Translations under genes and position numbers: made by a program
Notes under the pieces: generated by a model
Told to the model about the DNA's origin: nothing
The model's input: the letters and a program-made list of their open reading frames with translations, nothing else
Databases searched by the model: none
NCBI GenBank assembly: GCA_958295945.1
Contig: OY282386.1
Span: forward strand, 1,116,001-1,180,000
Reading direction: 5' to 3'
DNA length: 64,000 nucleotides
Source: Candidatus Poribacteria bacterium
Lineage (GTDB): Bacteria > Poribacteria > WGA-4E > WGA-3G
Part shown: in pieces, positions 53,036-61,998 of the stretch
Numbering within the stretch: the first letter of the stretch is position 1
Layout of the letters: every line of letters starts with the position of its first letter

Positions 53036-54125
53036 CAGGACTTACGCATTTTTATAAAATGGTGTATACTATTCTATTATGACTACATGGACACAATCTA
53101 AAAAGAAGGAAAACCTATTTTCCGATTATTGTCAATTTTTGTTATCAAGTTTTACGAACTGGACGCAAACGTACTTTGGTGATCAGTCTGAGAAATGGAG
53201 CCATGATCAACTCAATCGTTTTTTGAGAAATGAGAACATTCCATCAAGCGAACTCTGGCAGTCTGTCCAGGATGACATTGAGTTTGATGATCAAGGGCAC
53301 ATTGCTTTTGATGATGTTGTGCTACCTAAACCGCATGCGAAAAAGATTGAAGCTCTCCGTCCTCAGTGGAGTGGTAGCGACAAAAAAGTCGTTGATGGCA
53401 TCGGTATTGTAACGTGTCTCTATGTCAACCCAAAGACGCAAGAGTATTGGATCATTGATTATCGCATTTACGACAAAGACCATGATGGAAAAACCAAAAT
53501 AGACCATTTATTAGACATGCTGCAAAACGCGGTCTTCAAAAAACAACTCCCGTTTCGGACGGTGCTAATGGATAGTTGGTATGCATCCATGCAAGTCATG
53601 AAAGCGATTGAAAAACTTTCTAAGATTTATTATGTGCCACTGAAACGCAATCGTCTTGTAAACGATACGGACGGCGTTGAACCACACCAACAAGTCCAAA
53701 AGTTATCTTGGACACAGACAGAAACGCAACACGGAAAGCACGTGCACATCAAGAAGTTTCCAAAAGGGCATCAAGTGAAGTTGTTCCGGTTAGTCTCCTC
53801 TAACGGACGCACGGAATATATTGCGACAAACGATTTATCTCAATCGGATGCGGATGCGACACGCCAAGAATGTCGCGTGCGTTGGAAGATTGAACAACTT
53901 CATCGTGAGATCAAACAAGTCACCGGTATTGGTAAATGTCAATGCCGCAAGTTGCGTGCCCAAAGAAATCATATTGCTTGTTGTTTTCAAGTATGGGTCT
54001 GTTTGAAACGTGTTGCGCGCAAACATGGTAAAACAATTTATGAACTAAAACAAAGTTTATTGGATGATTATATGCGATTTCAACTCTCTAATCCTTCAAT
54101 AATTTTTAAAAATGCGTAAGTTCTG
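53036..54125 (+). mobile_element. IS4-superfamily insertion sequence
   Basis: The element has inverted ends CAGGACTTACGCATTTTTA (53036 on) and the complement of CAGAACTTACGCATTTTTA (ending 54125), with one or two mismatches. It holds one complete transposase gene. No target duplication can be seen, and the IS630 sequence does not continue on the far side, so a deletion accompanied or followed insertion. Confidence 0.82.
53079..54119 (+). CDS. IS4/IS701-like DDE transposase
   Basis: The 346-residue transposase is intact. Acidic catalytic positions are likely D in VVDGIGIV, D in VLMDSWYAS, and E in the motif R-W-K-I-E-QLHREI-K, which fits the IS4 R-3-E-6-K pattern, although a cysteine stands where the usual tyrosine would be. 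A beta-strand insertion region lies between the second Asp and the Glu. The stop codon lies within the right terminal repeat. This is probably the youngest insertion in the zone because its gene is undamaged. Confidence 0.87.
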   Translation: MTTWTQSKKKENLFSDYCQFLLSSFTNWTQTYFGDQSEKWSHDQLNRFLRNENIPSSELWQSVQDDIEFDDQGHIAFDDVVLPKPHAKKIEALRPQWSGSDKKVVDGIGIVTCLYVNPKTQEYWIIDYRIYDKDHDGKTKIDHLLDMLQNAVFKKQLPFRTVLMDSWYASMQVMKAIEKLSKIYYVPLKRNRLVNDTDGVEPHQQVQKLSWTQTETQHGKHVHIKKFPKGHQVKLFRLVSSNGRTEYIATNDLSQSDADATRQECRVRWKIEQLHREIKQVTGIGKCQCRKLRAQRNHIACCFQVWVCLKRVARKHGKTIYELKQSLLDDYMRFQLSNPSIIFKNA

Positions 54126-54160
54126 CTCCTTATATATAAGTATATATAAGATATAAGGAG
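54126..54160. repeat. 10-bp palindrome beside the IS end
   Basis: CTCCTTATAT pairs with ATATAAGGAG around a 15-base AT-rich loop; TATATATAAG is also repeated in tandem. It directly abuts the right end of the IS4-like element and may be a target preference. Confidence 0.5.
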
Positions 54161-54217
54161 TATAACACAAATACTTAAAATCTACTTATAGTGGAATGGA
54201 CAATTAATAGGACACGT

Positions 54218-54305
54218 CTCAGAGGGCGAGGAAACCTTGCCCCTACGGGACTTGTGGTACTTGCAAGTGCATTGAAATGTCTTCTTAATTCTAAACTGGA
54301 CTATA
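54218..54305 (+). repeat. Direct repeat copy 1 flanking the R-M genes
   Basis: This ~88-base sequence (CTCAGAGGGCGAGG ... CTAAACTGGACTATA) matches 56707-56793 in the same orientation at about 82 of 88 positions. It has a core hairpin at 54224-54242 and ends in a TATAGT-type end. It lies immediately downstream of the restriction gene. Confidence 0.8.
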
Positions 54306-54311
54306 AGAAGA

Positions 54312-55289
54312 TCAATCCAGTTTGATTAAGAATTCTGCATTGCCTTCTTTAATTATAGGAGTAACAGAAGTTTGAATGTCATCGGAAAGAATTATAGGTA
54401 AAATTCTTTCTAAATCTTCTTGAAGTTTTCCACGAAAAGGTTGGCAAGGAATTGACAATTCATTTAGGACCTCTTCAAATCGTTTGTATCCATTTTGAGT
54501 CCGAAGTTCGACCCAGAGAATATTGTTGTTATCCATTTCTTGTTTCATAGTAGGAGAAATTGTGTCGGCAACAAGGATTTTACCACTACGTGCGAAAATT
54601 GAATCAGCAGACTCAGGATTGCCTTTTCCTGATAACTTTACTTCACAACGATAACCTATTCTTGCGTCATCAAACAGAAAAAAATCGGATTCGCGTGCTG
54701 ATTCTGGAAGTTTCTGCTGGTCATAGTATTTTATAGGCACTTGAAAAAGAGCGCAAAGTGTCATCATCAAAGGCTTTTCGACTTGCTTTCCTGCTGTGCT
54801 CCATAACCCGCCACGTAATGCAGCACGTTTTACTGCAAGTGTGTTGATAACAATCAAACTTTCATTGATATTCAAATCAACACTCACGTCTCTAAATTTT
54901 ATGGTGAGAGTTACATTCACATCACTTTGTTCGGTCAAGTTACTGATGGCTTCATAAAGTGTATGATAGTGCTCTAAAGATGCTTCTACCACAATTTCTT
55001 TTTTCGTTGACTTGTATGCATTATTGATTGTTTTCATGTTCAGGCCTGCATGATGTGCTATATCTTCTTTCTCTAAAGATGATGCGAGAAATTCTTTTTC
55101 ATACCAATCACCTGTCACTTCTATATTCTTTAATTTAGCAGACACTACACGTTCAAAAAAATCAATAACATATTCCAAAAACTTGGCATTAATCAGAGCA
55201 ACGACTTCAGATCGGTAATCATCCCCTGCAAGGAGTTTTCGGATAATGTTTTTGACAACAATACCAGTAATAGTCATATTGTTTATCAC
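54312..55289 (-). CDS. CfrBI-family type II restriction endonuclease
   Basis: This 325-residue protein looks like CfrBI-family restriction endonucleases. The central segment INTLAVKRAALRGGLWSTAG with KQVEKPLMMTLCALF is the family signature. A likely PD-(D/E)XK site lies in ESDFFLFDDARIGYRCEVKL, followed by NNNILWVELR. CfrBI cuts CCWWGG; the site here may differ. The start overlaps the stop of the methyltransferase gene by 4 bases, so the two are one operon with modification first. Confidence 0.8.
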   Translation of the reverse strand: MINNMTITGIVVKNIIRKLLAGDDYRSEVVALINAKFLEYVIDFFERVVSAKLKNIEVTGDWYEKEFLASSLEKEDIAHHAGLNMKTINNAYKSTKKEIVVEASLEHYHTLYEAISNLTEQSDVNVTLTIKFRDVSVDLNINESLIVINTLAVKRAALRGGLWSTAGKQVEKPLMMTLCALFQVPIKYYDQQKLPESARESDFFLFDDARIGYRCEVKLSGKGNPESADSIFARSGKILVADTISPTMKQEMDNNNILWVELRTQNGYKRFEEVLNELSIPCQPFRGKLQEDLERILPIILSDDIQTSVTPIIKEGNAEFLIKLD

Positions 55290-56668
55290 CTTTCAGTAAT
55301 GCTATTTTTTAAGTCAGTTAGCGAAAGAATTTTTAACTTTTCAGCACAAAACATGGACTCGTTCCACGTCTTTTTCACATATTCAACATATTTAGGCTCT
55401 TTTTCACAGAGAAAAAAGTATCTATCGTGGTCTATAGATGCGCGCCCAACAGTTCCACTACCACCAAATGGATCAAAAATGAGATCCCCTTTGAAGGAAT
55501 AATACTGAATAACGCGCGAAGCCAATTCAATTGGAAAGACAGCAGGGTGTCCCTTATCTGTTGCAGGGTTGATTTGCCAAGCATTAGATTTTTCATACTC
55601 GCCCAAGACTTTGCTTGTCTCAACTGTTTCTTCATCATACTGTTTGAGATTCCAGTCAATCAATCTACCAGTTTTTTTGCGATACACCATGACACTTTCA
55701 GTGACGGAATTCGCCTTATAACAGAGGGGTTTTCGATGTTGAAAGAAACCACCATTTCGGTTTTTGGCGGCATATTCTGGTTTTATCCAAACAATGTCGT
55801 CTATAAACTCCCATCCCATATCAGTAAGACGTGGGTGCATATCGTAAGGAATGGCATACCGTTTGCTTGAATGTGCTCGGCTAATGCGTGGCACGATAAC
55901 AGGAGAGGTATTAAGCACAAAAAACCTTCCTTCTTTGGTAATACGATGTGTTTCCTTGAAAACGGAAGTTAGAAAGTCCAGGTATGCTTCGTAGCTTTGG
56001 AAGATCGTATAATCGCGAGCATTGTAATATGGTGGGGACGTAAAGGTTAAATGGACAGACTCATCAGGAATTAACGGCAATGTTTCTTGCACATCAGCAC
56101 ACACGATTACGTTTTTGAGGACATCTAAACTCATCGGATGACTTTGTTCAGTAACGCTCCTGAGTTTCGCTGTTTTCTCGTTTTCAAAGTGCTCTCGGAT
56201 CATCTCGTTTGGATGGTCGCGAAGTGTGACTAATGCTTCTTCAACTTCCGGGTGTTCTTTGAAATATAGGAGTGCGCGTAATCCTTGTAAAACAACTTTG
56301 GGATCTGCGTCACTAAGAAACTCTGTTAAAATCCCAATTGCTTTCTCACTTCTCATGCGTCCAATGGCAGAAATAGCCTCGCGACGGGTGAAAGAATCTG
56401 CTTCGTTACGTGCGAAGGTTGTGAGTGCTTCTAAATATTGCTCATCTTTTAACTTACCTACATTTATTACTGCAAGCCTGCGAACATTTGAGTTGGGGTG
56501 ACAGAGTAACGGTATGAACACTTCACCATTGAAGTCTATTGGCAACTTTCCAAGGTTATCAAGCACACACAAAAGCTTGGATGCTTCATGCGTTGGCGCG
56601 AGAGCTTCCTTGAAAAACGTTGAATCTGGGTTCAACTTCTCCGATTCAATTTGGGATTTCGTAAACAT
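55286..56668 (-). CDS. N4-cytosine-type DNA methyltransferase with HEAT-repeat N-terminus
   Basis: The 460-residue protein has HEAT-like repeats at about 50-175 (SNVRRLAVINVGKL, FTRREAISAIGRM, PKVVLQGLRALLYF). A beta-class methyltransferase follows, with motif IV FTSPPYYNARDY and C-terminal motif I FDPFGGSGTVGRA. TSPPY is typical of m4C enzymes, agreeing with the m4C activity known for M.CfrBI. I start at ATG 56668; the longer frame to 56830 only reads through the upstream repeat. It protects host DNA against the downstream endonuclease. Confidence 0.88.
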   Translation of the reverse strand: MFTKSQIESEKLNPDSTFFKEALAPTHEASKLLCVLDNLGKLPIDFNGEVFIPLLCHPNSNVRRLAVINVGKLKDEQYLEALTTFARNEADSFTRREAISAIGRMRSEKAIGILTEFLSDADPKVVLQGLRALLYFKEHPEVEEALVTLRDHPNEMIREHFENEKTAKLRSVTEQSHPMSLDVLKNVIVCADVQETLPLIPDESVHLTFTSPPYYNARDYTIFQSYEAYLDFLTSVFKETHRITKEGRFFVLNTSPVIVPRISRAHSSKRYAIPYDMHPRLTDMGWEFIDDIVWIKPEYAAKNRNGGFFQHRKPLCYKANSVTESVMVYRKKTGRLIDWNLKQYDEETVETSKVLGEYEKSNAWQINPATDKGHPAVFPIELASRVIQYYSFKGDLIFDPFGGSGTVGRASIDHDRYFFLCEKEPKYVEYVKKTWNESMFCAEKLKILSLTDLKNSITER

Positions 56669-56706
56669 ATTCTTGTCCCTGCCTATCTGTGTTAGAGTGT
56701 TAAAGC

Positions 56707-56793
56707 TCAGAGGGCGAGGCAACCTCGCCCGGACGGGACTTGTGGTACTTGCAAGTGCATTGAATGTCTTCTTAATTCTAAACTGGACTATAG
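56707..56793 (+). repeat. Direct repeat copy 2 flanking the R-M genes
   Basis: Near-identical to 54218-54305, in the same orientation. The core hairpin at 56713-56731 is a perfect 8-bp stem (GGGCGAGG / CCTCGCCC, loop CAA). It lies just upstream of the methyltransferase start, so the operon promoter is in or next to this repeat. Confidence 0.8.
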
Positions 56794-56846
56794 TATGCCA
56801 AAAAAGAGAAATAATGTCAACTACATTCAAAGCTCAACCAGGGTTA

Positions 56847-56977
56847 TTATAGTAAAACGTATAATTAATGGGGCACTTTTGTAGCGTCAACTTTTAGTTT
56901 GTGCTACAACTTCTGTTGTCCGTTCTGTTCAAAATAGATTTATTAAAGTGCCTCAATAATTTCAAAGTTCACTATAA
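56847..56977. mobile_element. 131-bp MITE with long terminal inverted repeats
   Basis: The left end TTATAGTAAAACG... and the complement of the right end TTATAGTGAACTTT... match for about 30 bases, both running into GGCACTTT. There is no ORF inside, but a small stem (TTGTAGC / GCTACAA) is present. Immediately after its right end a lectin-type reading frame begins without a start codon, so the element may have cut that gene. Confidence 0.72.
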
Positions 56978-57621
56978 ATAACTGCGGAGTGTCAGATATA
57001 TGTTGAAAAATCGGGTGATTATTACTTTCATGTAAAATACATCCTCCTCAATGCAGAAACAGGACCAATCACAATTAAAGGCAAATTACAACAGGATGCT
57101 CTTGTCCTCAGGTTGAATGGAGTACTGCTATTTCCTGATACAACTTCTGAGGACAAAGCTGCTGCTGACGAAGAACAGATACCAGATGTGTGGGTTGTTA
57201 ACCCAATAAATGGACATTCCTACAAGTTGATTGTATGTGATGACTGGCATGATGCTCACCACAAAGCAACACAAAATGGGACACATCTCGTCTCAATTAA
57301 CGATGAAGCTGAACTCAAATGGATTCAAGAAATCTATGGGAGCGGATTCTTCTGGATTGGACTCAATGATTTGGAAAAAGAGGGAGAATGGAAGTGGGCT
57401 GGTGGTGAACCTGTTACATTTAAGAACTGAGAAACCACTGAACTTTTCCTGATGGAAATCTTACAGATGATGAAAAGGATCATGTGGTTATGAATCTTAA
57501 TGGGGCATGGCAGGCAACTGCTCCGCAGTCTACTCTATGGACAATGACGCGACAAGCAATTCTTGAAAATGACGGGTTGCTTTCCACCATACAGCCAAAA
57601 TCAGAAACACAGAATGAATAG
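56978..57621 (+). pseudogene. C-type-lectin-like protein pseudogene
   Basis: An open frame starts right at the MITE end with a beta-rich region (YVEKSGDYYFHVKYILLN). It continues into a C-type lectin domain: NPINGHSYKLI, DWHDAHHKA, HLVSINDEAELKWI, FFWIGLNDLEKEGEWKW. At 57428-57430 a TGA stands where the family has a Trp (KN-W-ET), and one base is lost at about 57443. Beyond these the correct frame continues (DGNLTDDEKDHVVMNLNGAW) to a TAG at 57619. No start codon or signal peptide remains. It was probably an extracellular sugar-binding protein. Confidence 0.78.
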
Positions 57622-57664
57622 TCTGTTAGGTTGAGTATTCTGATAAATTGCCAGAATTGGCAAT

Positions 57665-58996
57665 TTAGTCACAAGAATCTATAGCAGCTTTCATATATTT
57701 CAACGCAGCATGTATATGCGGGAGTTCCTCAAATCCATAAGAGATTCGCATCTGACGTTTACCAACATCAACCATCTCCCCATTAGGATGAACACAATGT
57801 TCACCGGGAATATAAATCACTTTTGGATTCGGATTGTTCGTTGGTCCGTCAATATCTACATGTCCAGTTGTACGAGTCAAGAATTTGAAAAAATCAGAGT
57901 TAGAATCGGTGGGGGTATCAGTCAGTGTCAGATAATAATAGAAACCGGCACTGCCGCCACGAATAGATTGGACATTATCACCGAGTAATTCGTCAATCCA
58001 GATTTTCACCTGTTCAGACTTCTGATGATAACCACTATTGACCTTCTCAATTTGACTTTCAATACCGTTATCCAGCAGGTAACTCGCAATTTCCTGATTG
58101 ATGAGCGGTGCACTGAAACCGATGTCACTTGTGCGTTGAACAATGCTGTTGAGAAACGATCCTTTTGGACCAATAAGGTAACCGATACGTAACCCCGGAG
58201 CAAGTATTTTAGACAGCGTCCCAATCTCATAAACAATACCAAGTTCATCGTAGCAGGATGCAGACTCTAATGGTTCAACAGTGTCATCATGCACAAGTTC
58301 GGTATAAGCATTGTCAAAAATGAGCGGAATCTTGTGACCAACTTCGCGGGACAGTTTAGTGACAATCTCAACTAATTCTCGCTTTCGGTTATTTGACAAA
58401 ATTGTGCAAGTAGGATTGTTGACGGTCACAACATAGAGAAACTGGATAGCAGATTTCTCACTATTGCTTAATGCCTCTAATCTTTGTTGCAATAGTTCTG
58501 TCTGCAGACCTTCATTGTCTTCAGGTATTGTAATAACGCTAAAACCTTTCCTTTCAAGGTCGTTGCAATAGATATAATACATCGGGTCGGCAGTGATGAC
58601 GATACCAGTTGGGAGAAGATGTGTGATACTTTCAAGCAAACTGGTCGCACCGTTCGCTCCGATAACAACTTCTCTTGAGGAGAAGGTGTCTTGTGTGATA
58701 CCACCGATTTTGTTGTCAATATGGTATCTTTTGATAGATTCAATCAGATTAGGAGAACCTTGTGCACCACCATAATTGAGAGATGCACGGTATTTTTGAG
58801 GATTTGCAAGCACTGCAACACACGCAGTCTGTATTTGAAGACGTGGGATTGTGCTTTCGTTCACATATCCCACACCAAGATTGATGTCATAACCATCCCG
58901 AAAACCGACCGCAAAATCGGTCATCATCTGGTTGACAGGTGCAGGAATACTTGAGGCTTTCCCGTAATCAGAAAGTCTAATATCGTCAATTTTCAT
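57665..58996 (-). CDS. Class I/II PLP-dependent aminotransferase
   Basis: This 443-residue fold-type I enzyme has LNYGGAQGSPNLIESIKRY, GANGATSLLESITHLL, a substrate segment TVNNPTC, PLIFDNAYTELV with the PLP Asp-Tyr pair, and the PLP lysine in GTLSKILAPGLRIGYL. Similarity in style is to 2-aminoadipate/MocR-type aminotransferases. There is no regulatory N-terminal domain. The substrate is unknown. It follows the TIGR01777 gene by a single base, so the three genes to 60656 form an operon. Confidence 0.9.
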   Translation of the reverse strand: MKIDDIRLSDYGKASSIPAPVNQMMTDFAVGFRDGYDINLGVGYVNESTIPRLQIQTACVAVLANPQKYRASLNYGGAQGSPNLIESIKRYHIDNKIGGITQDTFSSREVVIGANGATSLLESITHLLPTGIVITADPMYYIYCNDLERKGFSVITIPEDNEGLQTELLQQRLEALSNSEKSAIQFLYVVTVNNPTCTILSNNRKRELVEIVTKLSREVGHKIPLIFDNAYTELVHDDTVEPLESASCYDELGIVYEIGTLSKILAPGLRIGYLIGPKGSFLNSIVQRTSDIGFSAPLINQEIASYLLDNGIESQIEKVNSGYHQKSEQVKIWIDELLGDNVQSIRGGSAGFYYYLTLTDTPTDSNSDFFKFLTRTTGHVDIDGPTNNPNPKVIYIPGEHCVHPNGEMVDVGKRQMRISYGFEELPHIHAALKYMKAAIDSCD

Positions 58997-58997
58997 T

Positions 58998-59909
58998 CTA
59001 TTTCAGCAAATCCTCAAGGGCAGTTTCAAGTGTAGAATACTGATATTCATAACCACTTGCTTCTGTTTTTGCGGGAAGAACATTTTGACTCAGCGTTACA
59101 AATTCAGCGAATTCACCCATCAACATGTGCAATGCGAATGTTGGTACTGGAAGAATCGCAGGCTTTCGCAAAACAGAACCGAGTGTTTTCGTGAACTCAA
59201 TGTTTCTAATAGGATTCGGTGCTGTTGCGTTTAATGCACCTTGTATCTCATCATTTTCCAAAGAATGTGTAATAATTCCAACTACATCATCAATATGAAT
59301 CCAGGACATCCACTGTTTACCAGTTCCAAGTTTACCACCAGCACCCATTTTGAAAGGAGGTAACACCTGTTCCAATAGTCCACCACCCATGCCAAGCACA
59401 AGTCCAATACGAACGTGAACGACCCGAATGCCAAGTTCACTTGCCTTATGTCCTTCTGTTTCCCATTCTTGGCACACTTCTGCAAGAAAATCGGTACCTG
59501 TGGCTGATTCTTCTGTAAAACTATCGTCACCCGTTGCACCATAAAGACCGATAGCAGAAGCACAGACAAGGACTTTCGGTTTGGATTCAGATGAAGCCAG
59601 TGAGGAAACAAGGTTCTGTGTGGAAAGAACACGGCTGTCTCGTATCCGTTGCTTTTTTTTAGCATTCCATCTGCCTGCAATTGTTTCACCTGCAAGGTGA
59701 ATTACTGCATGTATGTCAGATGTTGCTTCAGCCGGGAGTTGTTCGGTTTCAGGATTCCAAGCATATATTCCATCTACAGATTGTAATTTTGTTTTTGCAC
59801 GTTCAGTGTCTCTTGATACGACATTCACTGCGTAATCTTTCGTCTGGAGGGCATCACACACACGTCGTCCGATAAATCCTGTTCCACCGGTGACCAATAC
59901 TTTCTTCAT
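58998..59909 (-). CDS. TIGR01777-family epimerase
   Basis: The 303-residue protein has LVTGGTGFIGRRV (NAD(P) loop), HLAGETIAGRWN, CASAIGLYGATGDDSFTEE, RIGLVLGMGGGLLEQVLPPF and WIHIDDVVG. These are hallmarks of the TIGR01777 (YfcH-like) epimerase group. The C-terminal domain has NVLPAKTEASGYEYQYST. The reaction is not established for most members; relatives are linked to cell division or photosystem assembly in plants. It sits 18 bases downstream of the HAD gene. Confidence 0.92.
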   Translation of the reverse strand: MKKVLVTGGTGFIGRRVCDALQTKDYAVNVVSRDTERAKTKLQSVDGIYAWNPETEQLPAEATSDIHAVIHLAGETIAGRWNAKKKQRIRDSRVLSTQNLVSSLASSESKPKVLVCASAIGLYGATGDDSFTEESATGTDFLAEVCQEWETEGHKASELGIRVVHVRIGLVLGMGGGLLEQVLPPFKMGAGGKLGTGKQWMSWIHIDDVVGIITHSLENDEIQGALNATAPNPIRNIEFTKTLGSVLRKPAILPVPTFALHMLMGEFAEFVTLSQNVLPAKTEASGYEYQYSTLETALEDLLK

Positions 59910-59927
59910 GGTTTTTCTCCTATATAT

Positions 59928-60656
59928 TTATTTTGAGAGTTCTGCTAATGTATCTTCCAGTAGTCTATAATCATCAATCACAGCATCACTGAGAATGTCA
60001 TCGGTTTCAGATTTATTGAACCCAGCAAAACGAATTGCTTTCATTTCAGCATTCTTCGCACCTACAATATCCGTTCTCACAATATCACCGACATGCACCG
60101 CCTCTTCCGGTTTAACATTGAGTTGCTCCAACGTAGAGATATATTGTATTACCTCAGGTTTTGTATGTTCAGTTTCATCAGAAAAAGTAAACGCTGAGAA
60201 GTATTGATAAATACCATCTTGTTTCATTAATTGCCTTACATATTTCCCCGGTGACAAGGCAGAATCAGATATAATTCCAAGGGAATATTGTTCGCTCAGT
60301 TTTGCCAAAACAGGTTTAACATGCTGTATTAACACTGGTGGTGATTCCATAAATGCTTCCCCAAGACATACAATAAGAGAAGCGATTTCTGTCTCATCAA
60401 ACGAAAGTTGTAGCGATTCAGCAAAGGTCATCAGGCAAGTTTCAACAGAAACACCTTTGTGTTCATACCAACTTGTCATTGATACCTTATATGCGTCATC
60501 TAAACCAACAGCTATCTCTGAGGTAGTGCATGAATAATCTTGCTTTGTTAGGTATTGATGGCAATTTTCAATGCGTATTGCCTGCCGATTCTCCCAGTTT
60601 TCCTGTGTGTCCGCATAAAGTGTTTGCCAAAAATCAAACGTAATTGCTTTGAACAT
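59928..60656 (-). CDS. HAD-superfamily hydrolase
   Basis: The 242-residue protein has HAD motif I as ITFDFWQTLY, with the nucleophile Asp but Trp in the second Asp position, as in a phosphatase/dehalogenase-like subgroup. Motif II is LGIISDSALS, motif III is a lysine in EHTKPEVIQYI, and motif IV is VHVGDIVRTDIVGA. A cap domain lies between motifs I and II. I start at ATG 60656 because AGGAG precedes it; an upstream start adds 11 residues. It is the first gene of the operon. Substrate unknown. Confidence 0.88.
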   Translation of the reverse strand: MFKAITFDFWQTLYADTQENWENRQAIRIENCHQYLTKQDYSCTTSEIAVGLDDAYKVSMTSWYEHKGVSVETCLMTFAESLQLSFDETEIASLIVCLGEAFMESPPVLIQHVKPVLAKLSEQYSLGIISDSALSPGKYVRQLMKQDGIYQYFSAFTFSDETEHTKPEVIQYISTLEQLNVKPEEAVHVGDIVRTDIVGAKNAEMKAIRFAGFNKSETDDILSDAVIDDYRLLEDTLAELSK

Positions 60657-60840
60657 CTTTACTCCTATCGTACTTAGTATTTCTATCATCGCAATTCAGA
60701 TGTCATTTTATCCATTGCAAGACAGGATGTCAAGAAACAAATAAAATATACAGACTTGTTTGAGATGATAAACGATAGGGTAGGAAGGCAGGTTGACTCG
60801 TTGGGTTATATTTCGGTTTGTTTTGAGGAGTTGAACTGTT

Positions 60841-60864
60841 TGGCGGGGTCCAGAGACCCCACCA
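60841..60864. repeat. Palindrome with CAGA loop
   Basis: TGG-C-GGGGTC, loop CAGA, GACCCC-A-CCA forms a 6-bp stem extended by three more pairs across one mismatch. It lies in the gap after the 2-hydroxyacid dehydrogenase gene, where it could also end transcription. Confidence 0.55.
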
Positions 60865-60900
60865 ACAATGTGTGAAGGTTTGTCGCTAATCTATACAAAG

Positions 60901-61980
60901 TCATTCATGAGGATTATCAGATGTTCGCACTTTAATTGCATCAGATGTCAACGCGCCGAGGGGGTCTTTACCTTTTAGCACACGTTCAAAATCATCAACA
61001 ATCATATCCGCAACACGTAGATTCGCATCTTTTGTTCTACCTGCAATGTGTGGCGTAAGTACGACGTTATCTCTATTCCTGAGTTCGTCATCAATGGGAA
61101 GAGGTTCTCTGTCATAAACATCAAACGCACCAGCGAGTTCATCTTTGACAATCCGTTCACGCAATGCCTCCATATCAACAGCATGTGCACGCGTGATGAT
61201 AACGACCAATGCCCCTTTACGCAGATTGTAGATACGTTCACGGTTCAGTAAATGTCGTGCGGATGGTGTTGGTGGAATAGCAACGAATACAATATCTGCA
61301 CGGTCAACAAGTTCGTCCATATCAATGCGTTCAACATTCCACTCTTCAAGTAATGCGTCAGGAACGAATGGGTCATATCCCATCGTAGTTGCACCGAATG
61401 CACTGCACCACTTTGCAATCTTTCCACCAATCTGTCCAAGTCCCATAACCCCTATCTGTTTCGTGCCGAGATCACCATTGACAAAATCTGGGTCATCACA
61501 GAATTGATGTGCTACAGGTAGTTTATCTGGTCCCCAAATAGGATTGGTCCAATCCCATAGTTTTTCTCCGATTGTCATTTTATGATGCCACTGTGCTGTG
61601 CGTCTCAGAGATGACAACGCAAGTCCAAATGCACATTCAGCAACAGATTGTGACCATGCACGTGTGGATTCGATCACTGGAATAGCACGATCTTGCAGTT
61701 TCGCATAAGGGATTCCGTGCCCTGTATTATCAGTCATTGTGCCAAAGACTTTGAGTTTCGGTGCGTGGTCTACACAGTCCTCTGTGAAACTACCGCCAAA
61801 ATGTGAAATACCGATAACTTCACTCAAATCAACCTGTTGATGAATAGGGTCTTTACTTGTCGTATTGAGAACGAGTGTCACCCCTAATTCCTCAAGCCGC
61901 CTCACCATCTGTTCATGAACGAAAGGCCAAGAACCCTCTAATCCTGGTGAACGTGTGAATAAAAATTGGTGTGTTGCCAT
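60901..61980 (-). CDS. D-isomer-specific 2-hydroxyacid dehydrogenase
   Basis: This 359-residue NAD-dependent enzyme has the Rossmann motif GVMGLGQIGGKIAKW and an arginine in VVIITRAHAVD. The acid is in AFDVYDREPLP, and the catalytic histidine is in LTPHIAGRTKD, giving the complete R-E-H set. It reduces a 2-keto acid or oxidises a 2-hydroxy acid such as glycerate or phosphoglycerate. It lies 18 bases after the glycoside hydrolase gene, so the substrate may come from sugar breakdown. Confidence 0.9.
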   Translation of the reverse strand: MATHQFLFTRSPGLEGSWPFVHEQMVRRLEELGVTLVLNTTSKDPIHQQVDLSEVIGISHFGGSFTEDCVDHAPKLKVFGTMTDNTGHGIPYAKLQDRAIPVIESTRAWSQSVAECAFGLALSSLRRTAQWHHKMTIGEKLWDWTNPIWGPDKLPVAHQFCDDPDFVNGDLGTKQIGVMGLGQIGGKIAKWCSAFGATTMGYDPFVPDALLEEWNVERIDMDELVDRADIVFVAIPPTPSARHLLNRERIYNLRKGALVVIITRAHAVDMEALRERIVKDELAGAFDVYDREPLPIDDELRNRDNVVLTPHIAGRTKDANLRVADMIVDDFERVLKGKDPLGALTSDAIKVRTSDNPHE

Positions 61981-61998
61981 ATAATGATTCCTCCAAAG

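Noticed and set aside
56669-56830. Longer N-terminus for the methyltransferase
   Set aside because: The extra ~54 codons only translate the upstream direct repeat and hairpin, so ATG 56668 is preferred.
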